In this document: positions 16,229 to 24,840 of the stretch, in pieces
How the letters are laid out: each line of letters starts with the position of its first letter
How positions within the stretch are numbered: the stretch's first letter is position 1
From: Planctomycetes bacterium syqfu
GTDB taxonomy: Bacteria; Planctomycetota; Phycisphaerae; Phycisphaerales; Phycisphaeraceae
Direction of reading: 5' to 3'
NCBI GenBank assembly: GCA_020974905.1
Contig: CP087563.1
Coordinates: forward strand, 62,001-126,000
DNA length: 64,000 bases
Notes under the pieces: model-generated
Told to the model about the DNA's origin: nothing
Database searches by the model: none
Seen by the model: only the letters and a program-made list of their open reading frames with translations
Program-made: the position numbers and the translations under genes

Positions 16229-18409
16229 TCATCCAATCGACAGCCATTTCCAGGCATAGGCTTGAAGCTGTTCCTGTCGTTTCTTGCCTTTCTCATCCAG
16301 AAACTTGACGGTTTGTACCTGGTCAGAACTATTGGTCATGGCCAGATGATTGGTCTGTGGATAGCAAGCCAGATCAACCATCGGGTTGTCAGAGACAAAT
16401 GGCAAGTGAACCTGCTCCTGTTTGAGAAGCCAGATCAGCACATGTTCAAGCAGCCATGCATTGTGCATGCTAAATGGGAGACTGCTGATATAGACACTAC
16501 GCCCATCGCCGTATTGGTTCGCTGACAGAGCAATGTGCTGCCCATGTGCAGCGATGACATCGAGCGTCTGACTTTGAGGGTAGACATAGCTGGGGTTACC
16601 CAGGTCGATATCTTGGGTGACAAATGCGTAGAGATAGTGTTCGGTGTTCTTTTGAATCGGACTTGCGACGCGACCCATGGTCAATGATGTTTCTTTCTCC
16701 AGGCCGAAGATATCACCAAGCTGGAAATACCGTCCATCAGACTGATAAGCAGAAGGCTCACCGATGCCCAGGAGTCCGCCGCCATTGCCGACAAACTCAC
16801 GGAGCTTGACGATCACTTGCGGGTCAGCCCAGCAGTCTCCGCCGGACCATGCAGTGTTGGCATCACCCATGTTGATGATGGCTTTGACATCGGGATCAAT
16901 GCCATGATTGAGGATGTCATCAAAGCTGATGAACTGGATGTCGAACGGCAAACCTGCCAGACATTCCAGCGGGTTACTGCCAACCAGTTCCATGACATCG
17001 GGGCGGGGCGGGATATAAAAGCGTTGGTCCCGAACCTGCTGCTGAAGCCAAGCACGGGGTTGGCCCCATGCATTGAGGATGGCAATCTTACCGGGCACCT
17101 TGATACTTGGGGTCCGACGAGTCATCTCAAGGTATTCACCGAACTGTTTGGAAATCTCCGTAACATGATCAATGAAGTCAGGGAACTGATTGGCCAATGA
17201 TAGATAACCGCCGTAGCCGATACGATCCAGCGGTTTTCTGAGCATGGCACGACGGATCTTGGTCCAGTTTTTCATCGACTCAGCAACCGGATCATTGCCC
17301 GGCTTAAAGACATCCGGGAAGAAGTAGGGGTAGAACCGCGCTTCACGAACATGTTCACCGGGGGAGTCCGTTAAACGACGCAAGGCTACGCCGTCTTCAA
17401 CCGCACCAATGTTAATGTCGATACCGATCTTCTCGTAGCAAGGCAAGAACGGTTCTGTACCGATCCAGTGATCTCCTTGGAACATGGCAGTGCGTTTACC
17501 AGCCTGATGTGCCATATCACAGAGTTCAGACGCGAAGTCAACGACGACGTTCTGCACGAAAGTCATCCAGTCTTTGTAACGGTTCGAGGGGACTTTGTAC
17601 GTGCCGTTGTAGTAGCCAGCATCGACGAAGTCTTCGGGAGTTAATGCATAGCCGAACTGTTTTTTAAATTCAGTGAGTGCCTGAGGGCTGACAGTTTCAC
17701 CATAGCCGGTCCAGTCGCGATAGATATCCTGATTGTTTTCACCGCTGTCAATGACAAAAAGATAAGCAAAGGTGGTAAAGCGCACCACGGTGGTGTCGGG
17801 ATGTGTCTTAAGCCAATTGGCAAAGTAGTTTTTCAGATGCGCCCGAACCTGGGAGTGGTACGGATCAACACTCTTGATACGCGGTCCCTGCCAGTCATTG
17901 GTCAGGGCGTTGTACATTGACACGCTGTCCCAGATTTGTTTTGCAAGAAAACTGACGGTGTATTCGTGGTAGGGCGTGGTCTGAATCAGGTGGACTTGTC
18001 GTGTCTGCGGGTCATAGTGCCAATGTGATGGGGGGACGACGCAGCCTGCCGTGCGGTCTCGGACTTCCCACCACGTTTGCGGGTCGGATATTTCATCAAG
18101 TTCGTACTTGTCTTTGCTGTACCCGTCCAAAGGAATGATTGTCAGTTGACGATCCTGGGCAGTGACGGGAAAAGACATGAGATACTTGCGATGCAGATAT
18201 TCGGGGTGTGCGTTGGCAAAGTCCTGATCCGCGCGGACTAAGCACATGATGGCGTACACATCGTGATCACCTTGAGCTAAAGTATCTGGCATGGACGTGC
18301 CATCGCTATCACGCAGGGCGTCGGCTTGCCAACGTTCAAATAGATCTGCAACAACTGATTCCTGACCGGCTTCCACGGGTAACGTCATATGACCGCGTTG
18401 TGTATACAT
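16229..18409 (-). CDS. GH112 phosphorylase (galacto-N-biose/lacto-N-biose phosphorylase type)
   Basis: A 726-residue enzyme that would split beta-1,3-galactosyl-N-acetylhexosamine with phosphate to galactose 1-phosphate and the free hexosamine, in the cytoplasm. A sister activity on galactosyl-1,4-rhamnose exists in the family and cannot be excluded. The family blocks, as I recall them from the Bifidobacterium enzyme, are: ADALRDSDGT, TWWEVRDRTAG, YHEYTVSFLA followed by DSVSMYNALTNDW, VVRFTTFAYLF, and GDHWIGTEP. With the start at 18409 the Asp of GDHW is residue 313, the number I recall for the catalytic acid of the B. longum enzyme. This supports the choice over the upstream ATG at 18448; AAGG also lies about ten bases before it. 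The promoter carries a LacI-type operator. It is downstream of two LacI genes. Confidence 0.9.
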   Translation of the reverse strand: MYTQRGHMTLPVEAGQESVVADLFERWQADALRDSDGTSMPDTLAQGDHDVYAIMCLVRADQDFANAHPEYLHRKYLMSFPVTAQDRQLTIIPLDGYSKDKYELDEISDPQTWWEVRDRTAGCVVPPSHWHYDPQTRQVHLIQTTPYHEYTVSFLAKQIWDSVSMYNALTNDWQGPRIKSVDPYHSQVRAHLKNYFANWLKTHPDTTVVRFTTFAYLFVIDSGENNQDIYRDWTGYGETVSPQALTEFKKQFGYALTPEDFVDAGYYNGTYKVPSNRYKDWMTFVQNVVVDFASELCDMAHQAGKRTAMFQGDHWIGTEPFLPCYEKIGIDINIGAVEDGVALRRLTDSPGEHVREARFYPYFFPDVFKPGNDPVAESMKNWTKIRRAMLRKPLDRIGYGGYLSLANQFPDFIDHVTEISKQFGEYLEMTRRTPSIKVPGKIAILNAWGQPRAWLQQQVRDQRFYIPPRPDVMELVGSNPLECLAGLPFDIQFISFDDILNHGIDPDVKAIINMGDANTAWSGGDCWADPQVIVKLREFVGNGGGLLGIGEPSAYQSDGRYFQLGDIFGLEKETSLTMGRVASPIQKNTEHYLYAFVTQDIDLGNPSYVYPQSQTLDVIAAHGQHIALSANQYGDGRSVYISSLPFSMHNAWLLEHVLIWLLKQEQVHLPFVSDNPMVDLACYPQTNHLAMTNSSDQVQTVKFLDEKGKKRQEQLQAYAWKWLSIG

Positions 18410-18513
18410 GGTTGTTATACCTTGTCGAACAGATACCCCATTGGCCATGGGGAGTTAGGATTCGTTGAATTGATGAGATGGGGTTGTATTCTCAGATTGG
18501 GTTAAATATTTCA

Positions 18514-18568
18514 TGATTTCACGGGAAATCATTTTGAATATTCTAGAATCCAACAGCTTTCAGATCAA
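18514..18568 (-). promoter_or_regulatory. GH112 promoter with 18-bp LacI-type operator
   Basis: Read on the minus strand, -35 TTGATC (18568-18563), a 17-base spacer and -10 TAGAAT (18545-18540) are followed eight bases later by TGATTTCCCGTGAAATCA (18531-18514). The operator's two 7-base arms (TGATTTC/GAAATCA) are perfectly symmetric around a CG-containing centre. It would cover the transcription start, about 104 bases before the GH112 start codon. The same operator with the same placement occurs at two other promoters in this block. Confidence 0.75.
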
Positions 18569-18603
18569 GCTGCCCGTCAATGATCGTTGCAGAAAATGTC
18601 AGC

Positions 18604-19674
18604 TCAGGCTGAGTCGCGGACGATGATGCGGGGCGTAATGAGTTTATGGTTGAGTGACTCTGGAAGGGGGTGGTCATTAATCTTGGCAATGAGCATTTGC
18701 ATTGCCGTTCGCGTTAACTCTCGCTCGCACAGATCCACCGTGGTGATCGACGGGGAAATGATATCGGTCAGTGGCAGGTTGTCATACCCTGTCACGGCAA
18801 TGTCCTTGGGAACGTCATAGCCTAGTAGCGTCAGGACGCGGATGATGTGCACTGCATATGTGTCATTGTTTGAGACGATCGCATCTATGGCATGTTCCTT
18901 GATCATGGCAGAGAGATATCGGCTGAGTCTGTCAGAATCCAACTTGCCTTGATCATCATGAACTTGTTCTGCCCAATCCAAATCGAGTTTGGCATCGTAC
19001 TTGATGTTGTTGGCTTTCAACGCATCCTTGTACCCCTTACGGCGGTCCTGTGTGCTGCGATGATTGCCTTGTCCAATACACAGGGCGATGCGCTTGCGCC
19101 CTGTGTTTAGCAGGTGTTCAACCAATTGCTCTGTGGCAGTACGGTGATTCAGGCAGACCCAGCTGGCAGTGTTTTGTTGGACCTGGGGCTTACCCAGGAA
19201 GACCACGTTGGGGAACTGGAGAAAAGTCTTGGCAATTTTTTTGCCGATCTCAGGGTAGTCATGTGAAATGCAGAGTACCCCGTCAATCCGATTGGCCATG
19301 AAGTCCGCTGCATAAGCTTTGATTTTGTCCAACTCACCATGAGATTGGCCGATCATTACGCGGTATCCGTTTTCGTCAGCAAAACGCTCCATCTCCGAAA
19401 GCTGACGATAGCTTGGGGCGGGGGCGTAGGTGTCGATGATGGTGCCGATGATTTTGCTTTGCTTACCTGCAAGACGCTGAGCCATGGCGTTGGGGCGGTA
19501 TCCCAATTCGGTTGCAACTTTGAGAATCCGATCCGCCGTCTCTTTGCTGACACGCACATTGCTGCCTGCACTCTGCAGGATCACACTGGCAACGGTAGTG
19601 CGTGAGACACCAGCTTTGGCAGCAATGTCGACTAAACGCACGGGTTGGTTGGATGTGTCCTGTTTCTTAGCCAT
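18604..19674 (-). CDS. LacI family transcriptional regulator (paralog 1)
   Basis: A 356-residue LacI repressor. The N-terminal helix-turn-helix reads VRLVDIAAKAGVSRTTVASVI and is followed by a hinge region (ELGYRPNAMAQRLAGKQSKIIG). The effector domain contains YAPAPSYRQLSEMERFADE and ends with IAVTGYDNLPLTDIISPSITTVD. It is a clear paralog of the gene just upstream (19753), with near-identical stretches such as RLAGKQSKIIG and VTGYDNLP. The start has GAGG five bases upstream. It lies between that paralog and the GH112 gene, probably in an operon starting at the pseudopilin gene. The duplicated regulators may bind the shared operator with different ligands. Confidence 0.93.
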   Translation of the reverse strand: MAKKQDTSNQPVRLVDIAAKAGVSRTTVASVILQSAGSNVRVSKETADRILKVATELGYRPNAMAQRLAGKQSKIIGTIIDTYAPAPSYRQLSEMERFADENGYRVMIGQSHGELDKIKAYAADFMANRIDGVLCISHDYPEIGKKIAKTFLQFPNVVFLGKPQVQQNTASWVCLNHRTATEQLVEHLLNTGRKRIALCIGQGNHRSTQDRRKGYKDALKANNIKYDAKLDLDWAEQVHDDQGKLDSDRLSRYLSAMIKEHAIDAIVSNNDTYAVHIIRVLTLLGYDVPKDIAVTGYDNLPLTDIISPSITTVDLCERELTRTAMQMLIAKINDHPLPESLNHKLITPRIIVRDSA

Positions 19675-19752
19675 AGCCCCTCGTCCTCAATTCGCGTTAA
19701 AGATGAACAATCATAGCGAGTCGGGGGTAATTAAGACAGAAACAGAGGGCAC

Positions 19753-20832
19753 TCAGGTCGATTGCCTGATAACGAGCTTGGGGACGATATTGTGGTGTTT
19801 GGCTTTACCGCGGATGGGCTCGCCTTGAATCTGACGGATCAGCAGATCGATGCTGGCTTGGGCCAGTTCATGATTACACAGGTCTACTGTTGTGATTGCC
19901 GGGCGTGTGAGGTGCGTCATCGGTAGATTGTCATAGCCTGTCACCGCGACATCATCAGGGACACGTAACCCCATCGCTTCAATTGCGCGGATCAGATACA
20001 ACGCGATGACATCGTTGGTCGCAATGATGGCATCGAATTTCAGTTGGTCCCATTTCTCCCGAAGGTACATTGTCAAAGGGGATTGCCTGTCAGGTTGTGG
20101 CTGCCCGTCACAAGCATCTGCCAGATTGAATACCAGGTCTGGGTCATAGGGAATCTCATGGGCTTCAAGACCGTCACGGTATCCCTGTCGGCGTTCGATG
20201 TAACTGCGATGCTGAGTATTGCCAATGCCGAGAATGATGCGTTTTTTACCACGCTCAATCAGATGTTTGACGATGTTGGATTGTGCTTCTCTGTGATCAG
20301 GTGACGCCCAGCAGACCTTGCTGCGATCGACCGCGGTTTTGCCAACAAAGACCACGTTCTCAAAGCCCTGCATCATACGTACGATGTCACGATGTATGCC
20401 CGGATAGTCGTGTGAGATGCAGATCACACCATCGACGCCGCTGGATTTAAAGTCGAGCATGTAATCATTGAGTTTGGAGATGTCATCATGCATTTGGCCG
20501 ACCATGACACGGTATCCCGCTTCGGTTGCACAACGTTCCATTTCAGCCAGTTGCTGATAACTGGGGGTTGGTGCGTAGGTGTCGATGGTGATGCCGATGA
20601 TCTTGCTTTGCTTACCCGCCAGACGTTGGGCGGTGAGATTGGGACGGTAACCCATCTCGTCAGCAACCTTGCGGACGCGCATGGCTGTCTTCGTGCTCAC
20701 GCGTGCGTTTTCACCTGCACTTTGCAGAATCACCTTCGCGACCGTGGTCCGCGAGACGTTGGCTCGTCGGGCGATATCCACCAAGCGAACAGGGGCAGGT
20801 GAGAGAGTTGGTGTGTTGAGTTCTTGCGTCAT
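19753..20832 (-). CDS. LacI family transcriptional regulator (paralog 2)
   Basis: A 359-residue LacI repressor with helix-turn-helix VRLVDIARRANVSRTTVAKVI, hinge EMGYRPNLTAQRLAGKQSK and an effector domain ending IAVTGYDNLPMT. It parallels paralog 1 over its whole length but differs in the recognition-helix flank and in the ligand-pocket region, so the two may respond to different sugars. The ATG at 20832 is preferred; a TTG at 20853 in the same frame is possible, and neither has a good ribosome-binding site. It follows a pseudopilin gene by 91 bases and is followed by paralog 1 after 78 bases. Confidence 0.92.
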   Translation of the reverse strand: MTQELNTPTLSPAPVRLVDIARRANVSRTTVAKVILQSAGENARVSTKTAMRVRKVADEMGYRPNLTAQRLAGKQSKIIGITIDTYAPTPSYQQLAEMERCATEAGYRVMVGQMHDDISKLNDYMLDFKSSGVDGVICISHDYPGIHRDIVRMMQGFENVVFVGKTAVDRSKVCWASPDHREAQSNIVKHLIERGKKRIILGIGNTQHRSYIERRQGYRDGLEAHEIPYDPDLVFNLADACDGQPQPDRQSPLTMYLREKWDQLKFDAIIATNDVIALYLIRAIEAMGLRVPDDVAVTGYDNLPMTHLTRPAITTVDLCNHELAQASIDLLIRQIQGEPIRGKAKHHNIVPKLVIRQST

Positions 20833-20923
20833 GATCAGCAGAAATCTGACCAATTCGACATGGCCGTGATCATCACACAGCCATGTCGAGCAGGTTACTA
20901 AATTGTTAATGAAGGTTGGGGGA

Positions 20924-21754
20924 TTATTCCCAGGTCATATCACGCCAAGCCGAGAATAATGGGCGGAATGTTTTTGAGTTACCTCCACGATTTTCCGCAT
21001 CGCGGGCATTGATAGTCCTGGCATGGCCGTCAAGGAATGCGACATTCATGACACTGTTGCTTGAATGACGGAATCGCAAACGGGTGTTGGTGCGGTATTC
21101 CATCTGCTCACCATTTTCCAGGAAGATCCATGAGGCATCCATGTAAATGCCCAGCTCGGACATGGATTTGGCAGCATGATTCTCAATCGTCGCTGCATCA
21201 TGGAACGGTCTGTTGCGCCAGGTTGGCAGCTTGGCAGCCAGTTCTGTAGCAAGTGACGTATCGTAGTACCCCCAGTACTTGACAACGGTGAACATCTCCG
21301 GGTTATAGCCATAGCTATGATGCGTGAAGTTCGGGGGCCATTTGGCGGGGTCGGGGAACTTGGGATGCGGGTTGTCCTGATCCCGGTACCAGTCGTCATA
21401 ACCCATGCCGTCAGGATTGCTCGGGCAATGCCAGACGCCGTAGGATTTGATGTATTCCATTTGGCGAAGTCGATTGGGAACCCACCACATGTTGTTGGCC
21501 GAGCTGCCATCGTAAAACTGAGTTGGGTAGTAATGATTGTCATTGACATAGTACTGCGTGGAGATCGTGATCTGACGCAGGTTCGAAGAACAATTAATTG
21601 CCTGGGCAGCCTGTCTGGCGCCTGCCAGAGCTGGGAGTAGTATGGCAATTAACAGGGAAATGATCGAAATGACAACCAATAGCTCAATGAGTGTAAACGC
21701 ACGGGCGGCATTGCCTGTGTCTTGCACGGATGCATGATTGGGGTTGTTATTCAT
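20924..21754 (-). CDS. Pseudopilin-like protein
   Basis: A 276-residue protein with the prepilin signature [19 protein letters not shown] after a short polar leader, and LLPALAGARQAAQAINC at the end of the helix. The C-terminal part has HSSNSVMNVAFLDGHART, a variant of the H-X9-DG motif with eleven residues between His and Asp-Gly. Trp- and Tyr-rich middle segments (NNMWWVPNRL, GYDDWYRDQD) suggest an exposed beta-rich head. Starts at 21754 and 21766 are both possible. It heads a run with two LacI genes, and its promoter carries the same operator as GH112 and the first DUF4091 gene. Function unknown; probably membrane-anchored with the head outside. Confidence 0.88.
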   Translation of the reverse strand: MNNNPNHASVQDTGNAARAFTLIELLVVISIISLLIAILLPALAGARQAAQAINCSSNLRQITISTQYYVNDNHYYPTQFYDGSSANNMWWVPNRLRQMEYIKSYGVWHCPSNPDGMGYDDWYRDQDNPHPKFPDPAKWPPNFTHHSYGYNPEMFTVVKYWGYYDTSLATELAAKLPTWRNRPFHDAATIENHAAKSMSELGIYMDASWIFLENGEQMEYRTNTRLRFRHSSNSVMNVAFLDGHARTINARDAENRGGNSKTFRPLFSAWRDMTWE

Positions 21755-21920
21755 AATGCAATCCATTCTTTATTCTATGATTTAACCTGCTAAATCAAAA
21801 CAGGTTTGCAAACGCAATCTCTGCATTACCGTGACAGGTCGCATTCGACACCTGAGCAGAGAGGTCGTATCCATGAATGCCGTTGGAACAAATGGTGATC
21901 TCGCATGCACACGAATTACA

Positions 21921-21969
21921 TGATTTCGCGTGACATCACTTATCTTACCGGTCTTCTGAACAATGTAAA
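21921..21969 (-). promoter_or_regulatory. Pseudopilin-LacI operon promoter with LacI-type operator
   Basis: On the minus strand, TTTACA (21969-21964), a 16-base spacer and TAAGAT (21947-21942) are followed three bases later by TGATGTCACGCGAAATCA (21938-21921). The right arm GAAATCA and the CG centre are the same as in the GH112 and DUF4091 operators. The expected transcript would have a leader of roughly 180 bases. Control of a LacI-encoding operon by this site suggests autoregulation. Confidence 0.65.
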
Positions 21970-22205
21970 TGATCAATTGCAAAATTTTTTTGTCAGGTTG
22001 GTTTTGTCAGGGGTTGTCCGAATGGCATGATTGAGAATGCCTGACAAACGTCAATCAACACGCGCAGTTGATAGTTAATATTGAATTGACAATTGGATAG
22101 CCGATTCTGACAGGCATCAGTTTCATACTCGCAAAGGGAGCAATCAAGACGTTGTGGACGGCTGTAAAGAATATCTGAACTTATTTGATAATTCATTGAA
22201 AATAT

Positions 22206-22258
22206 TTGACCTGATTCTGGTGAGGGGCTAGAATGGCCTGTGATCCCGCGTGAAATCA
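22206..22258 (+). promoter_or_regulatory. DUF4091 operon promoter with LacI-type operator
   Basis: TTGACC (22206-22211), a 17-base spacer and TAGAAT (22229-22234) form a good sigma-70-type promoter. Six bases later TGATCCCGCGTGAAATCA (22241-22258) overlaps the predicted start of transcription. The leader to the ATG at 22301 would be about 60 bases. Confidence 0.75.
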
Positions 22259-22300
22259 AGTCTAATTTTCTAAAAACTTGCCCCTATGCAAGGATGTGTG

Positions 22301-24742
22301 ATGAAACAATGTTTATTGGTATCCGCCCTGATCTTAATCTGTTCAACGGTTTCTCATGCCGGTTATCTGCTTTATGACTTTGCCCAACCTTGGCAGTACG
22401 AGGAATGGCAAACGGCTGATTCGGCAACGCAGCGCTGCTTCCCCTCAACAAAATATGCTGTCGAAGGTGACAACAGTCTCGGTTTTATCGGGACCAGGAG
22501 CGATCGCAAATGCCTTCTCACCGGTCTGGTTTGGGACAACGACTGGAGTCATTTTGAATATGTCTCGCTGGTCATCACCAACCCAACTTCACAGACGATT
22601 CCATTGACCATTTCGATGGCCAATGAGCAGGGTTATCTGACCTGGATCACACTTGAGCCTATGTCCAGCAAGGAATATGTCGTCCGCATCAAGTTCCCCA
22701 AGTATGCCCGCATCAACAATATTCTCACGCTCAATCTCCAAACCGAAGAGCCGATGGATGCTGAGTTTTACGTGGATAAAATTCAACTTCACAAAAAGGA
22801 TCAGGAACCCAAGGTCGAAGGTGAGAAACGTAAACGTGATGTCACCGGCTATCCGGTCCCGTCGATTAACAAGCAACTTGATGTGCAACTCAAAAAGATG
22901 GTTGTTGAAAACTGCAAAGACATTGGTACTTATTTCGATGGTCTGAAACTCGACATGCCTGCCGCACGTGAAGCATTGGTCAATCGTGCTGCAGATCTTG
23001 AGCAAGCTATCGGTAAAGACGAACTGAGCAAAGATGAGAAGATTGCCATTCTCCGAGAGTCTGAACAACTGACCCTGTCAGCGGATCGTTTTTTGCAGAT
23101 CAAGCAATATGCTTCAGAAGCAGGGGCTGATAAGTCCGATGGCTTTTTCATTGGCTTTGCTGATTCAATGGTCAAGGTCATGCCCCGCGATGTGAAAGTG
23201 GATCTTGACTTGGTTGATGAGGTTTCCATCAGTCTTGCAGGCAACGAAAAGGAATCCGTGCAGTTGGCTGTCGTGCCGTTTGCTAAGGATGCTAAACAGG
23301 TGTCCGTCGTTGCCAGTGATCTCAAGGATGATAAAGGCAACATAATTCCCGCCAAGCAGGTGGAAATCGACCTGGTCAGTTTTGTGAAAACCCATGCTAA
23401 TTCAGACCGGTATCCCCGTTATATTGGCTGGTATCCCGAGCCGTTGATCGCTAATCCCAAGCCGGTGGATGTGGCTGTGGGTGACATTCAAACATGGTGG
23501 ATTCGTGTGCGCGCTTTGGAAGATCAGAAGCCCGGTCTCTACCATGGCAAGCTCACAGTCAACAGCCAGAGCGCTAAGCCAAAGACCATTAAGCTTAACG
23601 TGGAAGTCTATGACTTTAACATGCCACGCACCGCGCCGATTCCCACCGCCATCAGCTACGATGCTTACAAGCATCCGAGCATCGGTGGCAAGGAGTCCGA
23701 GAAATGGCAGACGCTCAAATACAAGCATGCTGATTTTCTGGCTGACTACATGCTCAATTTTGACAACATTTACATTGGCAAAGAAAAACTGCTGGAATGG
23801 GATGTCCTCAAGTACAATGCTGACAAGGGCCAGCTTTCCGCAATCAACCTGGGGTATTTTTATTCTTCGTCTGACAAGCGTGTCGCTCAGTTCAAACCCA
23901 ATTATGACAAAGCCAAGGAACTGGGACTGCTGGATTACTGCTATATCTACGGTTTGGATGAAGCAGGATACGGTTCATACAAGACCTTGGAAGAAGCAGC
24001 ACAGAAATTTAAAAAAGCTTATCCCGAGGTGATGGTCATGACCACTGCCCAGGATCACTCCTATGGTTTTGACGGTGAAGCTCCCACAGTGACTGCCTGG
24101 TGTCCGATCATCAACCGTTACAATCCCACGCTTGCCAAAAAGGCTAATAAAGCCGGTCGTCGTGTTTGGTGGTATACCTGCAATTGGCCCAAGGCACCGT
24201 ACCCTAATGTCTACGTGGATTATCCCACGATTGATCTGCGTGTGCTGCTCGGACTCTTTCATGCCAAGTATCAGCCCGATGGTTTTCTCTACTTTCACAC
24301 GTCGATCTTTGGTAAGACCAATGATGAAGGAATCAGCACCTATCCCTTTACCAATTGGGATCCATATAACTTCGTTGATACCAATGGTGACGGGCAGCTT
24401 TACTGCATCGATAATCAGGGCATGCTGGTTCCGACCCTGCGCGTGGAAAATTATCGTGATGGTTTGGAGGATTTGGCTTACTACATGATTCTCCAACACC
24501 AGGTAAAAGCCTACGAACTGCAGGGTGGCAAAGAGACCACTTGGTATCGCACTGCCCGTCAATTGCTCGATCAACCCAACGAGTTGGTCAAGACACGTTA
24601 TCAGTTCACCACTGATCCTGACGTCGTTCGTGATTACCGCAAGGCATTGGCCGACGCCATCCAGGAAAGTCCCATCAAGGACACCAATCCCTGGAAGAAC
24701 GGCCTGACGATCTGGGGGCTTGAAGGTCGTCCGAAAAACTGA
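22301..24742 (+). CDS. Secreted DUF4091 (glycoside hydrolase-like) protein
   Basis: An 813-residue protein with a signal peptide (LLVSALILICSTVSHAG). Residues about 20-165 form a beta-sandwich carbohydrate-binding-like domain. A helical linker follows to about 270, then a beta domain (EVSISLAGNEKESVQLAVVP). Residues about 390-810 are a DUF4091-type TIM-barrel region (YIYGLDEAGYGSYKTLEEA, VWWYTCNWPKAPYPNVYVDY, FPFTNWDPYNF-like segments, and ESPIKDTNPW near the end). Family members are thought to be glycan-active, but the reaction is not established. The start at 22301 has AAGGA six bases upstream. It is followed by a hairpin terminator and then a longer paralog, and is preceded by a LacI-type operator, so it is probably induced by the same sugar as GH112. 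Confidence 0.85.
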   Translation: MKQCLLVSALILICSTVSHAGYLLYDFAQPWQYEEWQTADSATQRCFPSTKYAVEGDNSLGFIGTRSDRKCLLTGLVWDNDWSHFEYVSLVITNPTSQTIPLTISMANEQGYLTWITLEPMSSKEYVVRIKFPKYARINNILTLNLQTEEPMDAEFYVDKIQLHKKDQEPKVEGEKRKRDVTGYPVPSINKQLDVQLKKMVVENCKDIGTYFDGLKLDMPAAREALVNRAADLEQAIGKDELSKDEKIAILRESEQLTLSADRFLQIKQYASEAGADKSDGFFIGFADSMVKVMPRDVKVDLDLVDEVSISLAGNEKESVQLAVVPFAKDAKQVSVVASDLKDDKGNIIPAKQVEIDLVSFVKTHANSDRYPRYIGWYPEPLIANPKPVDVAVGDIQTWWIRVRALEDQKPGLYHGKLTVNSQSAKPKTIKLNVEVYDFNMPRTAPIPTAISYDAYKHPSIGGKESEKWQTLKYKHADFLADYMLNFDNIYIGKEKLLEWDVLKYNADKGQLSAINLGYFYSSSDKRVAQFKPNYDKAKELGLLDYCYIYGLDEAGYGSYKTLEEAAQKFKKAYPEVMVMTTAQDHSYGFDGEAPTVTAWCPIINRYNPTLAKKANKAGRRVWWYTCNWPKAPYPNVYVDYPTIDLRVLLGLFHAKYQPDGFLYFHTSIFGKTNDEGISTYPFTNWDPYNFVDTNGDGQLYCIDNQGMLVPTLRVENYRDGLEDLAYYMILQHQVKAYELQGGKETTWYRTARQLLDQPNELVKTRYQFTTDPDVVRDYRKALADAIQESPIKDTNPWKNGLTIWGLEGRPKN

Positions 24743-24765
24743 TTGACGTGATCAGGAGTCAAAGT

Positions 24766-24804
24766 GGTGTTGGCAATGGAGGTTCTGTTGCCGACACCTT
24801 TTTT
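24766..24804 (+). terminator. Hairpin terminator between the two DUF4091 genes
   Basis: GGTGTTGGCAA (24766-24776) pairs with TTGCCGACACC (24788-24798) over eleven positions with one G-T wobble. The loop is eleven bases and a run of six T follows (24799-24804). It lies 24 bases after one stop and 36 bases before the next start, so it would reduce read-through into the paralog. Confidence 0.85.
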
Positions 24805-24840
24805 AAAGTAGAGACAATATCACCATCAAAGGTTTTTGGT

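Larger units (their letters stand above)
21755..22300. other. Divergent intergenic region with two operator-bearing promoters
   Basis: This 546-base stretch holds no gene I can support. It contains the minus-strand promoter/operator for the pseudopilin-LacI-LacI run and the plus-strand promoter/operator for the DUF4091 gene, listed separately. Between them (about 21970-22200) the DNA is AT-rich with no further clear signal. Confidence 0.6.

Noticed and set aside
18604-20832. Recent tandem duplication of the LacI genes as an assembly artefact
   Set aside because: The two proteins differ at many positions along their whole length and have different flanking sequence, so they are old paralogs.
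24748-24840. N-terminal extension of the second DUF4091 gene
   Set aside because: It would translate through the hairpin terminator and place 31 residues before a perfect signal peptide; the ATG at 24841 has its own ribosome-binding site.
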